Assembly: GCF_028502605.1 (NCBI RefSeq)
Contig: NC_079233.1
Location: 1,302,001-1,366,000 of the forward strand
Reading direction: 5' to 3'
DNA length: 64,000 nucleotides
Source: Trichoderma breve
Taxonomy: Eukaryota > Ascomycota > Sordariomycetes > Hypocreales > Hypocreaceae
The position numbers and the translations under genes are program-made. Positions 10,601 to 21,139 of the stretch are shown piece by piece (position 1 is the first letter of the stretch; the number at the start of each line of letters is the position of its first letter). The notes below the pieces were generated by a model. That model was given only the letters and a program-made list of their open reading frames with translations, searched no databases and was not told where the DNA came from.

Positions 10601-12705
10601 GCAACTTTTACGTCTCTCTGTACTTTACACTCGAGTCTCCACATGGCAAACTTCCATCCAGATGGGTCTATGTACACACTTTCATTCGTACGGCACCAAG
10701 GCGAGATCCAACGCTGCTTTCCAGTGTTGTAGATCTCGTCTAAATAAGTATAGTTGACAGAGCTGAGACGCTGCTGCAGCCTGACTGACAGGTAGAATCT
10801 ACGATTCAAATCTGCAGAGACAAGAAACTTGCCAGTTCAGGTCGGCAAAGCTTCCGGTGTGTGACATTCATGCCCAAGTACCTACTATGGGCTTCCCTAC
10901 CGCCTTTTGCAGGCGCAATTTTTCAGCTTGGCGTCCATATAGTTCATCATAGAGCTTACTTCACTGTGTCTAAACAGACTAAGCAATTTGGATCCTCTAC
11001 TCATATTTCTCTTGCAGACAAGCATCTGCTCCATCTGCTCGGCCTCGCCGTACTCGACTTGCAGCACCGCCATTGAAAATAGCACCAGCTAGCAGACCTC
11101 TAGCACAGCTACGATGATGCTAATTTATTGATTTAGTACAGTCATTTAATGTTTTTACGTTTGCCTTGGACGATGATGCCTCACAGTCGTCGGGTTTTCT
11201 CTGGAGAATTCATGGAGATACTCTGCTATTCCTGTCAACAACACGCCACGCCTAAGCTTGCCTCTCCCTTACTCGCCACCTTTGCTGAGCCGTCTCGCCG
11301 CTCCCCACACGCCATGCTGCTAGCTTCACGTTAGACCGCCCGCCTTCGAAGCCATTCGACTCCACGTTCTATCCTTGGCCGAACCAGGGGATGAAAAAAG
11401 ACCCGCCTAGGGGACCTGGGTTGGACCAGTGGCAGTCGTGATAATGTTGATGCCTGTTATCAAAAAACTATCGCCAACACGAGGCGTATGGTTAAGGACA
11501 GGCTCGGGGCACAGCACCCACACAGATGGCACTTGCATCGTGATGAAGGACATGTCGACTCTGCAACACCCCACGGGGCTTGCTGGGCTAGGTGTTTATA
11601 GAGCACCCAACATGGGGCAACGAGATCTAGCCCCGAGTGTTCGGATCATGCAGTCCTGCGTTGAAACCGCGGAGGTGGTGAGCTATTGGATATAGGTTTT
11701 AGGCATCCAAGTTCCCTACTTTGGCGTGCGTGTGATCTAGATCCAGACGTTCCGAGTGGAATACCCTCGTATGAGAATCATCATATGCGAAGTCGTAGCT
11801 AGATTGTCCAGGGGGCGAACGAAGATGGCGTCAAGCAAGCGAGGTCGGAGGGCGTTACAGTTTGTCAATTACGTTCGAGTTTGACGAAAGTCAGGGGATG
11901 AGCCGGCCATCGTATCATTCTGGCTCTGCCGCTTCTTTCCATGGTCGATTCCCAATTTCCTTTTCCTAGTATTATCCTCTTTGCGTACTCTCAATTGTTT
12001 TGAAAATCTTTGAGCAATACTTCATTCTCATTCATAATCTTTATGCCCAATTTACGTTTAATTGACCTCTTCACTTTTGATACAGACTAGATTCAGGCCG
12101 CTTCGATTCTTATAACCGACACGATTCTATAAAGAGAGAGACGAAGGAGACTGTTCATTTCATATCTCGCTCTTGGGATAGTCATGCTGCATAGATCATC
12201 CTTTTAGTGAAGAGGCTGTGATTTCTCCTGCAGGATGGTAGTGCTGAAGAAATGGTTTGCCTCAAGATATATCTTGAACGGCATTCAGGGGAAACATAAA
12301 CCGTTGTTGCATGATGGACAATTTTGCTTTGATCACGCACACTGGTACAAGAGCTATTCCGCAAGTAATCGAACTGTTCACGTACTGTAAATCCTCAGTA
12401 CATGCTCCTTGCTACCATATTTGCTTTTTAAAGGGGGCAATGGTTAAGGCTGCAAAAACTACGCACAAAAGCTTCGCTCATGGTCAGCCAGTCTGTTCGA
12501 GTACATGTAGTCTCGGAGGTCTCGCAAAATAGGGGGATGCCATTGCACTACATTTTCGTGTTTTCTTTTACCCGATTGTTTCTGCATGGTTTATACAAGG
12601 CTTACAAATACTCACCTAGATTGTATTTTTTGAAGTCATGAGGCATATATTGTCTTTTTTTATATGGCAGCGAGTATACCTGCTCTTGCAACCTTCATCT
12701 CCCCC
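7688..12705. other. Gene-poor 5-kb interval
   Basis: The first few hundred bases are the upstream region of the sugar transporter. Beyond that I see no frame with intron signals or recognisable protein. The longest open stretches (8450-8929 plus, 8491-9066 minus) overlap on opposite strands in a G/C-rich patch and look like chance. Short words such as ACTCGTAC recur (near 8390, 8880, 9560 and 9820), and a GAGAG-rich run lies near 10190. Confidence 0.5.
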
Positions 12706-12885
12706 TATTTCTCATGCCATGGCTAGATATAAGGTACGCCCCCATCAGCGATTAATTAACAGAATACGTAAATCCAAACTGATAAAGCTATTGGATATTT
12801 CTCATGCCATGGCTAGATATAAGGTACGCCCCCATCAGCGATTAATTAACAGAATACGTAAATCCAAACTGATAAAGCTATTGGA
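12706..12885 (+). repeat. Perfect 90-bp tandem duplication
   Basis: The segment beginning TATTTCTCATGCCATGGC at 12706 is repeated without visible change from 12796. Identity between copies indicates a recent event. The duplicated frame inflates a spurious 120-codon ORF. Confidence 0.95.
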
Positions 12886-13216
12886 TTTATATATAGCTAA
12901 AGTTGCAACATCATTGCTATGGTGTAATCGTGAAGTGCGTGAAAATAGAAGAATGCAAATGCACCTCATTTTAAAGGTCACATCAACGCTGTGTACATAA
13001 TCTCGGACAGGATCTGCATTTATTGGACCTAGTATATAAAACATAACGTCACATATTGAAAAAAGAGCAAATCAATAATTCAGAGGGTTATGCAAAGCAA
13101 ATTTCGTGATAATGGCGTCCCAGGAGGAGAGATACAAGGCTTGCTCCAATAATGGGACTCGAGGTTACTGGGACTAGAACGCTTGACTATTGATGTGTCT
13201 GTCGAACTTTGCGTTT

Positions 13217-13631
13217 TTATTGCCGCGACGCCTGTTTTCTCCGTCTCAAATACCTAAATAGCAGAAGCATGATCGCTCGCCGTGATTGCTTATATGTAAG
13301 CCCAGTGTGAAACCTATCCCACTCGCTAGGACAACTGTCCCTGCTAACCATGATAATAAACCCTCCCAACGCAAGTGATGTGAATACCCACCCATAAGAA
13401 AAAAATTCCCTCCCAGAATCAACGAAAACCGTTCCCACTGCCCAGCAAATATATCCCGATAGGTCAATCATTCCATCGCCATCACCAAATGTCCCTTGTA
13501 AGCTGTCCCGCCCAATACGAAAACTGGTCCATCGCCGCCACCAAATACCAGATGTCCTTTGTAAACTGTCCCAATACGAAAACCGTTCCCAGCAAATGTA
13601 GTCCAACCCCATTCAATCATTCCACTCCCAA
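13217..13631 (-). repeat. 3' flank of the second family member, with degenerate duplications
   Basis: Words such as CCATCGCC..CACCAAAT, TGTAAxCTGTCCC and CAATACGAAAAC occur two or three times between 13430 and 13600, so this flank has been duplicated in pieces. On the minus strand just after the stop, TTGGACTACxTxTG resembles the start of the 3' flank of the 44-kb copy. A 131-codon frame here is most likely a by-product of these repeats. Confidence 0.5.
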
Positions 13632-15131
13632 TCACTGTGTACGTCTAGATAGAATCCAAGCCAGCTGCTGCACGTCAGTCGTCAGGGCCGACAACCACGC
13701 CCGCTGCTCCGCATCCCGCTGCACTAGAGCGTTGTAAGTTCCGTCCAACGGTGTCGGCGGTTGTTGTTGGTGAAGGACGGAAAGGGGTCTGAAAACCATG
13801 CCGTCACGTAGCATCTCTGGCGTCGAAACAGGTGCAGCTGATAGCGGTAGTTGGTTTGCCGCGGGAGCGTAAGGCGTTGCCATTGTTGCCGCTGTGTTGG
13901 AAAGTGGCGTCGTCGCATTGGCATATGGCTGCGTAAAGGCATTTCTGCCTCTGCCTGCATCGTTTTCACGGATGTCGTTGCCGAAGGCTTCCTCATAAGT
14001 CCGTCGTTGGCCCTGCGTGTTTGCTGTGGTGAAGCCGCTCGGCAAGGTCGTTTGAGCGAGCTCTGGGGGCGCGAAAGGCGACGGCGGGGGGCGCGAGGGC
14101 GGCGAGGGAAGCGACTCTGTGGGCGAATCCGACTGTAGTCTTCCCATTCCGAGCAGATCGGCAAAGATATCTCTGGCTGGCGCGGTCGTGGTATTGTCGT
14201 GTATATCTGACTGTGGTGACAGCGGGAGGGCAACACCAGGCATGATCAACGCATTGCGGGCGGCCTGGAGAGCGGGTTGTTCCTGGATGACGGTTTGAGG
14301 AACGGCTGGCTGTGCCTGGCGCGTTGTCTGAACCGCTTGAGCAGTCTGGGGAGCGACTTGCTGCGGCTGAGCAGTCGTTAGGAGAGCCGGAGCGGTTTGA
14401 GGAGCGACTTGCTGCGGTTGAACCGTCGCATGAAGAGCGGGCACGCTTGGAGGAACGACTTGCTGTGCCTGGCGCGTTGTCTGAACCGCTTGAGCAGTCT
14501 GGGGAGCGACTTGCTGCGGCTGAGCAGTCGTTAGGAGAGCCGGAGCGGTTTGAGGAGCGACTTGCTGCGGTTGAGCAGTCGTCTGGAGAGTTTGACCGGT
14601 TTGGGGGGCCTGCTGACCAGTTGTGCGGGTAGATTTCTTTCTGTATCTGCTTGGAATAGTTCTGAGAGCAGGCCACGTTGCCTGATAGGTTTTTGCCTCA
14701 TCAGTATCGTAGCTCCATGGTCTTGGCAGCACGGTGTCTGGGTAGGCGGCGAGATAATCCCGTGTTCGATCTTTGTTTGGAATTCGCAACGCCGACTCCC
14801 GTATCCGCTGTGTAAATTCTGCTGGCACGTATTTGTACAACGCTCTGATAACGAGGAGGCCCGGAATCGTTTTGCCTGTGGCATTCTTGTAAATGCGGTG
14901 TCCCGAAGGCTGTTTTCGAGAGGACGCGACGTGTTTCCAATTGCCGCGGGTGCGCATTAGGGTGCAGAACTTCTGGCGATCCTCTTCAGTCATATCGTGC
15001 GCGCTTTTCCAGTATTCCTTCACACAAGCAACGCCATCTGCGTAATCGTCATCCTCTTTGTCAATTCCCAAGTCGGCGATATCGAGGCGTTGCGGCGGCT
15101 CCTTCACCGTCGCCGTCTTCGTCTTCGTCAT
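13632..15131 (-). CDS. Unnamed repeat-family protein, second copy
   Basis: A 499-residue single-exon frame. Residues about 17-165 align with the 44-kb relative: RLDIADLGID, DGVACVKEYW, RIYKNATGK, VIRALYKYVP, RDYLAAYPDTV and the YDTDEAKTYQ segment. A Gln/Ala/Pro/Thr-rich middle (about 170-285) includes a 51-residue direct repeat. A motif GQRRTYEEAF matches GQRRTWNEAF in the relative, and the C-terminus is a short predicted coil. The start ATG sits in an ACG/AAG-rich run; earlier in-frame codons give Thr/Lys repeats without a better start. No catalytic motif or membrane segment is visible, and I do not know its function. The middle looks disordered. Being intact over 1.5 kb argues that it is or recently was expressed. 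Confidence 0.65.
   Translation of the reverse strand: MTKTKTATVKEPPQRLDIADLGIDKEDDDYADGVACVKEYWKSAHDMTEEDRQKFCTLMRTRGNWKHVASSRKQPSGHRIYKNATGKTIPGLLVIRALYKYVPAEFTQRIRESALRIPNKDRTRDYLAAYPDTVLPRPWSYDTDEAKTYQATWPALRTIPSRYRKKSTRTTGQQAPQTGQTLQTTAQPQQVAPQTAPALLTTAQPQQVAPQTAQAVQTTRQAQQVVPPSVPALHATVQPQQVAPQTAPALLTTAQPQQVAPQTAQAVQTTRQAQPAVPQTVIQEQPALQAARNALIMPGVALPLSPQSDIHDNTTTAPARDIFADLLGMGRLQSDSPTESLPSPPSRPPPSPFAPPELAQTTLPSGFTTANTQGQRRTYEEAFGNDIRENDAGRGRNAFTQPYANATTPLSNTAATMATPYAPAANQLPLSAAPVSTPEMLRDGMVFRPLSVLHQQQPPTPLDGTYNALVQRDAEQRAWLSALTTDVQQLAWILSRRTQ
14311..14578 (-). repeat. 153-bp in-frame direct repeat inside the second family member
   Basis: TGTGCCTGGCGCGTTGTCTG starts at 14311 and again at 14464, a 153-bp spacing (51 codons). 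The following 110 bp are nearly identical, giving two copies of the Gln/Ala/Pro-rich block in the protein. Confidence 0.85.
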
Positions 15132-15487
15132 CGTCGTCGTCTTCGTCGTCGTCTTCGTCGTCGTGATTCCGTTGCTGGGTAATTATATCAAGGTCGTCGT
15201 CTGAGATATCGATATTACGCGCAAGCCTCTTGCGAGAAGAAAGAAAAGAGGAGGTGATGAAGAGGGGAGAAAAAAATAAAAAGAGAGGAGAAAAAAAAAA
15301 GAGGAGAGAAGAATAGAATGCGAAATATATATTGCCCGATGGTTACCTGGCCAGCTGGCATCGGCTACGAAGGCTGGCTGCCAGCTGAAATTTCTGCACA
15401 CTCCAATGTCTCTCCTCTGTTATATGTGTCCCAGCTGAGATATCCGACTTATTTAACATTCTATCATTCCGCTGTCATATAGGCACC
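15132..15487 (-). promoter_or_regulatory. Promoter region of the second family member
   Basis: On the minus strand, a CTGGCCAGG..CAATATATATTTCGC box (about 15321-15352) is followed by a pyrimidine run rich in TTCTCTCC. The 44-kb relative has CTGGCAAGG..CACTATTTAATTC followed by the same kind of run. The TATA-like core lies about 190 bp before the ATG. Confidence 0.5.
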
Positions 15488-16540
15488 CTAACTCCGCTCA
15501 ACCTCAAATAGCTGTGGTAAAAGTTCCCCCAAGCTCTGCTCCAGGTTTCGCCACTTGACTCCCAGAACTTTATCCGTCTCGGCCGTGCTGACGCCAAAGT
15601 GCGTGTGCGACTCCCGCTTTCCGGGTTCGCCGATCGGGATTCTGTCGCCGTACTTGGGGAACAATCGCCGGCTCACGTCTGCCAGCTCCTGGTTGCAGTA
15701 GATGCCGCTGGCAAGGAGATAGCGACCGCCGCCGGCCTCGACGACTCGGAGGGCTTTGACGTGGGCATCAGCGACGTCGCGGACATCAACCCAGACGGGG
15801 CCTCTGGTCGGTGGCAGGGCATTGTCACGGCCAGCAGACACCGCGGCCCAGACCAGCAGGTTACTCGTGTTGACGCCGGTGATAGACTTGGGCTTTGCCT
15901 CTGGCAAGAAAGGGCCAAAGACCATACCGGGGCACAGACTGACGAGATCAAATCCAAGCGGCCTGCTTTCCATAAACTTCCAGGCGGCCTTCTCCGCTGC
16001 GGTTTTGCTCGCGCGATATGCCGCAGGCGCGTTGTCTGCCTGTACTCCGTCTTCGTACGTCAATGGACTCCAATCCTGTGCTGTGTAAGTCTTTCCGGGG
16101 CTTGGACCAGCCGCGGCGTCGTATATCGAGGCGAAGCTGTTTGTGTGAATGATTCTCCGGATACTCTTGATCTGAGCCGCAGCCTCCAGGATACCCGTTG
16201 ATCCTTGCACCGCGGGGATCATCATGTCTCGTTCAAAGTTTGTCGCATTGTAGTGAAAGGGCGCAGCAAGGTGAAGGACCGCTACCGGTGATAGAGGCCC
16301 AAGAACGTCAAGATAGCTTTGTGCGTTTGTGATGTCCTCGATGACGACGACGTCTAATCTGGGATGTCTCTGGTGTGAATTTTTTACTGCATCGACTTTG
16401 GCCGCACTCCTAACGGTGCCGACAACGTGATAGCCCTCTTCGAGAAGGGCAGCAACACAATGTTGTGCAATGAAGCCGTTGGCACCGGTGACGACGACCA
16501 GCGCCGGCGGCTCAATGGCAGACACAAGTAATGAGGGCAT
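15488..16540 (-). CDS. GRE2-like NAD(P)H-dependent aldehyde/ketone reductase
   Basis: 350 residues, no intron needed. It has the extended short-chain reductase layout. The Rossmann glycine motif TGANGFIA is at residues 18-25. A cofactor-binding segment GTVRSAAK follows near 41-48. The catalytic YxxxK is YRASK at 175-179, with the preceding Ser in HTNSFAS. CPGMVFGP near 208 is typical of the dihydroflavonol-4-reductase/GRE2 (methylglyoxal reductase) group. It should reduce an aldehyde or ketone with NADPH in the cytosol. The physiological substrate is unknown, and a role in secondary metabolism is possible. The stop lies close to the end of the second repeat-family gene's promoter, so the two genes lie head to tail. 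Confidence 0.85.
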   Translation of the reverse strand: MPSLLVSAIEPPALVVVTGANGFIAQHCVAALLEEGYHVVGTVRSAAKVDAVKNSHQRHPRLDVVVIEDITNAQSYLDVLGPLSPVAVLHLAAPFHYNATNFERDMMIPAVQGSTGILEAAAQIKSIRRIIHTNSFASIYDAAAGPSPGKTYTAQDWSPLTYEDGVQADNAPAAYRASKTAAEKAAWKFMESRPLGFDLVSLCPGMVFGPFLPEAKPKSITGVNTSNLLVWAAVSAGRDNALPPTRGPVWVDVRDVADAHVKALRVVEAGGGRYLLASGIYCNQELADVSRRLFPKYGDRIPIGEPGKRESHTHFGVSTAETDKVLGVKWRNLEQSLGELLPQLFEVERS

Positions 16541-17966
16541 TTTGTCAACTCAAGAAGACAGAAATGTGATCCAGTAATGCTTCAGGAGCTGAAGAAGAAA
16601 ACAGATGGAAAAGATGAAATTGTCTTGCTATCAGCTCAGGTGTTCAATGGCCTCAACGTCAAAGGAGAAAGGGAGGACGACGTTATTTATTCAACGCTCT
16701 CCAGAGTATCTGTCATGAGATTGTCGTGTCAGCAATTGTCCATGAGGGGAAAGAGTAGTGGCCACAAACGCCCAGACCAGCGGAGTATCATTGCAGGCTC
16801 ATGACCGCATTCTCGTGGGCGCTTTCCCGACGGCAAGACGAGTCCGGTGTTACACGCCGCTTGATGTTCTTTGACGAATCCACGAGAGGGCGAGAGAGGC
16901 TTGATGGAGCGATAGATCAGCGCTGGATCCCCAGATTGTCGGGCGACTCCGACTGGCAAAGCAAAGACGGTGCTGGATAGCGTCCCAGCCCGACCCCTGC
17001 AGCCGTCGCAAAGCTCTCTTCTCGAACGAGCTTGTGCGTCTTTCCAAGAAGCCTCCGGTGTGGGGCAGTGAGGAGGAAAAGCCGGCATCCGGCCCCGGTG
17101 ACCTCGCCGAGCGGACCGGTGTAGGACATGACATGCAGCCTTGTCGAGAGGAATGTGGGCTAAATGTGTGCTATGTTTGAGTTCTCTGAGTGGTTACTGA
17201 TCGTCCAATATTGCACTCGTGCTTGTGTGACTGTGCACATGCCACAAAGTATAGGGTATTAGTCCTTTTCTCAAGTCCCACCAACCTCCTCTTGGGGCAT
17301 CTAGAATTAAGCCATTTGCTGATCGAATGTGTTCAAAGTTAGGATGCTCCGAATAGCTGTTAAATTCGGTCCCAAGTAACCACATCCAGGAAGCAGCTAT
17401 TCAGAGCCGCGTCGACCGTGGAATTCATCCGTCGGAACAGGACGCGAAAGAAAACCTTATGTCTGCCTACAGATGCATATCACCTACTTGGTAGTAGGCA
17501 CCTGATTCCTTTAGTACATGTACGGATATCTATCTTTGACATTACTTTCTGCTACTATCGATACCTTTTCCTAGTGTCTACTATTATCACTGCTTTCTTC
17601 TAGTGTCTGCAGCTAGAGTATAGCTGTATGCTTCTGGTATCTGGCATTGATATTCAGCTTGAAATTCAAGACACGAACTGCTGGCATATCTAGGTGCTGA
17701 TTAGCCGCTTCCTTTAATTCTCAGCTTACATCTACTAAATGGACCGGCTGGGGATGTTGTACGACTTCGTGCTCTCTAGCGTCCTATCACTAATCCCCCG
17801 CACAAAGGTGTATCACCACATTATCTTCGCCAAATCCTAACAATAAAAAGAGCCTACTGATTCAACTATCGCTCTAGAGGGCTTTCTCCGCCTGAATTCA
17901 CTTAAAATGGCAAAGAAGAGTCATCACTATCAGTCGACACCGCCCATTTTCCTAACCTTCTTTCAG
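16541..17966. other. Intergenic, upstream side of the reductase
   Basis: The first 200 bp are the reductase promoter. The overlapping minus frames at 16729-17134 show no conserved motif. The stretch 17500-17700 is pyrimidine-rich with repeated CTACTAT words. CCTAACCTTCTTTCAG at 17951-17966 has the form of an intron end (see next entry). Confidence 0.45.
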
Positions 17967-18103
17967 CGGGTGGCGCTCTTGGCCGTATGCATTCCCTCGG
18001 CCTCGACCTGACTGGCGACGCCACAGCTGAGGAGTCTCACCGAATGAGAGAGTTGGAGAAGACAAAAGGCGAAAGTGGTTCAACACACGGAGAATACATC
18101 TGA
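17967..18103 (+). other. Possible terminal exon of a small unrecognised gene
   Basis: A strong branch point and acceptor (CTAAC then CTTCTTTCAG) precede a frame, open for 44 codons, that ends at TGA 18101-18103. Its translation contains GGALGRMHSLGLDLTGD and ends GESGSTHGEYI, a compact, protein-like sequence. I could not find an upstream exon with a matching phase. The candidate ATG at 17739 joins in the wrong frame. It may be a small gene, a non-coding exon or a relic. Confidence 0.25.
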
Positions 18104-19675
18104 ACTACGGCGTTAGCACTTATGCTTTTGTAACTAAAAATACAGGAGGGCGCAAGAGGCAACGATGTGCTTGTGACAGCTTGCAGCAATCGTGTTGCTC
18201 CGCAGAAGTGCTGCGACGACGTAACAGAACCAGAGAATCCGAGTAGAATATCATCCTGCACAGCGATAGACGTGTCATGGCCGTCGCAACTCCAACATAT
18301 CTACCGCGCCGCGGAGTTGCAACAGCGCTGATGAAACGCTTTTTGCATTGCATGACATCTTTATGGAGTACGGAGGAAGGCATCACATTCCATCAACATG
18401 CATCTCACCTACCTTCCGATGCCACCCTAGAGTCAGCCAATAACGAACGATGGACAAATATGGCATGTCATCTCCTTCCAACTGGCAATACTGACACAAG
18501 GCTGCATACATTGGGCCATCTACTTCGTACTCTATTCATTCATACGAAGCATACAGGCTATGCTACAGGGTACGAAGGGCTTGTAAGCGATATAGGCGAT
18601 ATTCTGAGAAGATACAGTTGACAAAGCATTGGACATGGGAAAGACGCCAACAGACATATCAGATATTGTCCTACTGATATAAGCACCAAGTATCGTCGCA
18701 GGAAGTGGCCAATTACAGCCATGTGCCTACAAGTCTTGGTCGTAGTATCACGTATGATACAAGACAAGACGAGACAAGCCCCTAGCCCATCTCCCCTCTG
18801 AGAATGACGGGCTATGATTCGATGCTTTGTTTCGGCTGAGGTTTCAGTCGAGCTATTCCTAGAAGGCTCATGTACTCCGTATCCGCGGCCGATATCCAGC
18901 GACCAGGGTCAGCCATGTTCACTATCGCATATCAACTTGTGGCTTCTTCGATGGAGCATATCCGTGGCCCAAGGCCATTGACTTGTGCGTGCGTGCGGAT
19001 TATGGAGCAGCGCGATCAAATCATGAGGCCCAGTCTCCATCCGCCTGCCCATCTCCCGCTCCTGGCGATTCGCACTTCCGTCTGGTGGCCGAGATACGGC
19101 TCCTCTGGCTCTATCCGCGGGTGGATGATGGCGCTGACACTACCCGCCATATCCACAGCTTACCCGTTGCATCCACTGCCGCTTCGAGAGCCGACGCGTT
19201 TGACAATGAGCTTTGGCTGTACAGTACGAATAGTAGTGCTGATTCCCAAGATGTGTGATATAATTTTGTCCAAGGTGTAATTCGTACAACTGATATGCTT
19301 GGTCGATATATCGCTTGATAGCATTGCTTCTGTAAATGATTTTGCGGGGAAGTAAGAGTCAAGCTGCAGCATCGGTCAGAACCCTGGAGGCATTACCCCT
19401 ATTCGGTGAGAATCGAGACGGTGTCGTCGGTTTGCTTCTAGGATAACATCGAGGCCGAAAAGAATGGATTGTATAATGATACACACATTGCCATAACTAA
19501 CTAAAAACTAGGTATATAAAATAACAGGCTGCCTCTAAGGTATTTAATTTGCTTCATCTTGTAACCCGTAGATAAAAAGAGCCACTTCGAAATTTTTATT
19601 CACACACAGACAAAAGAGAGAGTACAAAAAAACACACAGCTCGGAAAGCATCCAGGCTTCACCCCAGCGCGCGCT
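18104..19675. other. Intergenic
   Basis: No supported gene. A 114-codon plus frame (18277-18621) has no recognisable motif, intron signals or neighbours that would support it. The right end is the 3' side of the permease. Confidence 0.5.
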
Positions 19676-21139
19676 TTAGTATACATATTGAAAGGTAGGG
19701 TTTGTAAGATCCGTCTGCTCATCGTCGACGGCCTTGGCATCAACCTCACCTCGCTTGATGGCCTCCAGCTCCGCTTTGCGTGCCGCAGCCGTCTTAGCAT
19801 TGCGAACGCCATAGAGGACTCTCAGCAGAATGGTAACCAGGATGGATCCACCAGCGACGCCGAGAACGGTGATCTTCGCGGGCAGGTACTTGGGCTTATC
19901 CTTGTCCTGGAAGGTCTGCGGGCCGATGATGTTGGCGATGGAGAAGGCAATGGCGATGATAACGTTGACGGTAACCTTTTTCGTGTATCCCTGCGTGTTG
20001 GCACCGACCAGAGCGTAGATGAGGGCCAGGGGGGCCACGTCGAAGTTGATGAGGTAGACACCGGCGAGGGCACCGGCGTTGGACTTTGCAAAGGACATCA
20101 ATCCAGCGCCAATGATGGTGGGGATCAGGAGTCCGATGATGCTCAGCCAGCGAGGCAGGTTGTAGTAGATCACGTATGTTCCGGCCAGAGTCGCAAAGAT
20201 GGAGATGGCACCGGCGGGCATGTTGAGCAGAGCCGACTTCTTGGGGGTGAGGAAGATGGAGTTGATGATGGTGGCCGAGAAGGTGGTGATGATACCGGAG
20301 GGGATGACAATCAGGATAGTGTTGACAAACAGAAGCCACACCTGAAGATCCTTGAGGGCGTCCAAGAGACCAGACATTTTGAAGACCTTCTTGCCAGCAC
20401 CAGCCTGGTCGCGGGCCAAGACCTCCTCGATCAGGGCCTTTTCGTCCGTGGTCAAGAAGTTTGCATCACTAATACCGCTGGGCATGAGGAAGATGACAGC
20501 CAGGGCAACGCACAGGTTGAAAGCACCGACGGAGACAAACATGATGCGCCAGCCCTGGAAGGACGAAGTCGTCGAGCCGTGCTGAGCCGCCCACGAAATC
20601 AATCCTCCCATGACCTGTCCAGCACCCAGACCGCAGTACCAGATACCAGTACGTAGAGTAGCCTGCTTCTTGTTGTACCACTGAGACGTGATCATGATGA
20701 GGGCAGGCGTAATGACAGCCTCAAACATGCCCAGCAGCGTCCTCACAGCAGCGGCACCGGCAAAGTTCTGCGTCGCAGCCGTGCAGCACACGACGATTCC
20801 CCAAAGGAGCACGTTGAATCCGAGCACTTTGGACACGGGGAACTTCTGGATCAGGTAGCCCTGGGGAAACTCAGCAACGGCGTAGCCGATGAAGAAGGCC
20901 GTGGCCATCCAGGAGAAGTCGTTGCCGACAAAGTGGAGGTTCTTGGCGATGCCCATGATGTTGGCGTAGTTGACGATGACCTTGTCGAGGAACTGCAGGA
21001 AATAGCAGAAGAACATGAGCGGAACAAGCCTCATGTCAATCTTTCGGTAGATGCGCTTGAGCTGGTCGGTCTTGGCCAAGGGGTCATCCAGGGACGAGCC
21101 GTGGCTCGAGGTCACTGGCGAAGTAACCTTTTCATCCAT
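19676..21139 (-). CDS. Dal5-type MFS permease (anion:cation symporter family)
   Basis: 487 residues in one exon. The N-terminus is hydrophilic. Helix 1 begins DMRLVPLMFFCYFLQFLDK, where the Arg and Asp-Lys motif are characteristic of the allantoate/nicotinate/pantothenate permease group. TAFFIGYAVAEFPQGYLIQ in helix 2 and LGMFEAVITPALIM in helix 4 match the same group, as does QWYNKKQATLRTGIWYC before helix 5. About 12 hydrophobic segments are present and the C-terminal tail is charged. It should import a small organic anion such as allantoate, a vitamin or a carboxylate; which one cannot be told. The antisense strand carries a 322-codon frame that I regard as a shadow of this gene. Confidence 0.88.
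   Translation of the reverse strand: MDEKVTSPVTSSHGSSLDDPLAKTDQLKRIYRKIDMRLVPLMFFCYFLQFLDKVIVNYANIMGIAKNLHFVGNDFSWMATAFFIGYAVAEFPQGYLIQKFPVSKVLGFNVLLWGIVVCCTAATQNFAGAAAVRTLLGMFEAVITPALIMITSQWYNKKQATLRTGIWYCGLGAGQVMGGLISWAAQHGSTTSSFQGWRIMFVSVGAFNLCVALAVIFLMPSGISDANFLTTDEKALIEEVLARDQAGAGKKVFKMSGLLDALKDLQVWLLFVNTILIVIPSGIITTFSATIINSIFLTPKKSALLNMPAGAISIFATLAGTYVIYYNLPRWLSIIGLLIPTIIGAGLMSFAKSNAGALAGVYLINFDVAPLALIYALVGANTQGYTKKVTVNVIIAIAFSIANIIGPQTFQDKDKPKYLPAKITVLGVAGGSILVTILLRVLYGVRNAKTAAARKAELEAIKRGEVDAKAVDDEQTDLTNPTFQYVY

Noticed and set aside
12638..13000. 120-codon plus ORF
   Set aside because: Created by the 90-bp duplication, which happens to be a multiple of three; no protein features.
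13993..14676. 227-codon minus ORF rich in Ser/Arg/Asn
   Set aside because: Another frame of the repetitive Gln/Ala-rich centre of the second family gene.
19688..20656. 322-codon plus-strand ORF
   Set aside because: Lies entirely antisense to the well-supported Dal5-type permease; its sequence is low-complexity Gly/Asp/Val as expected from the codon bias of the real strand.
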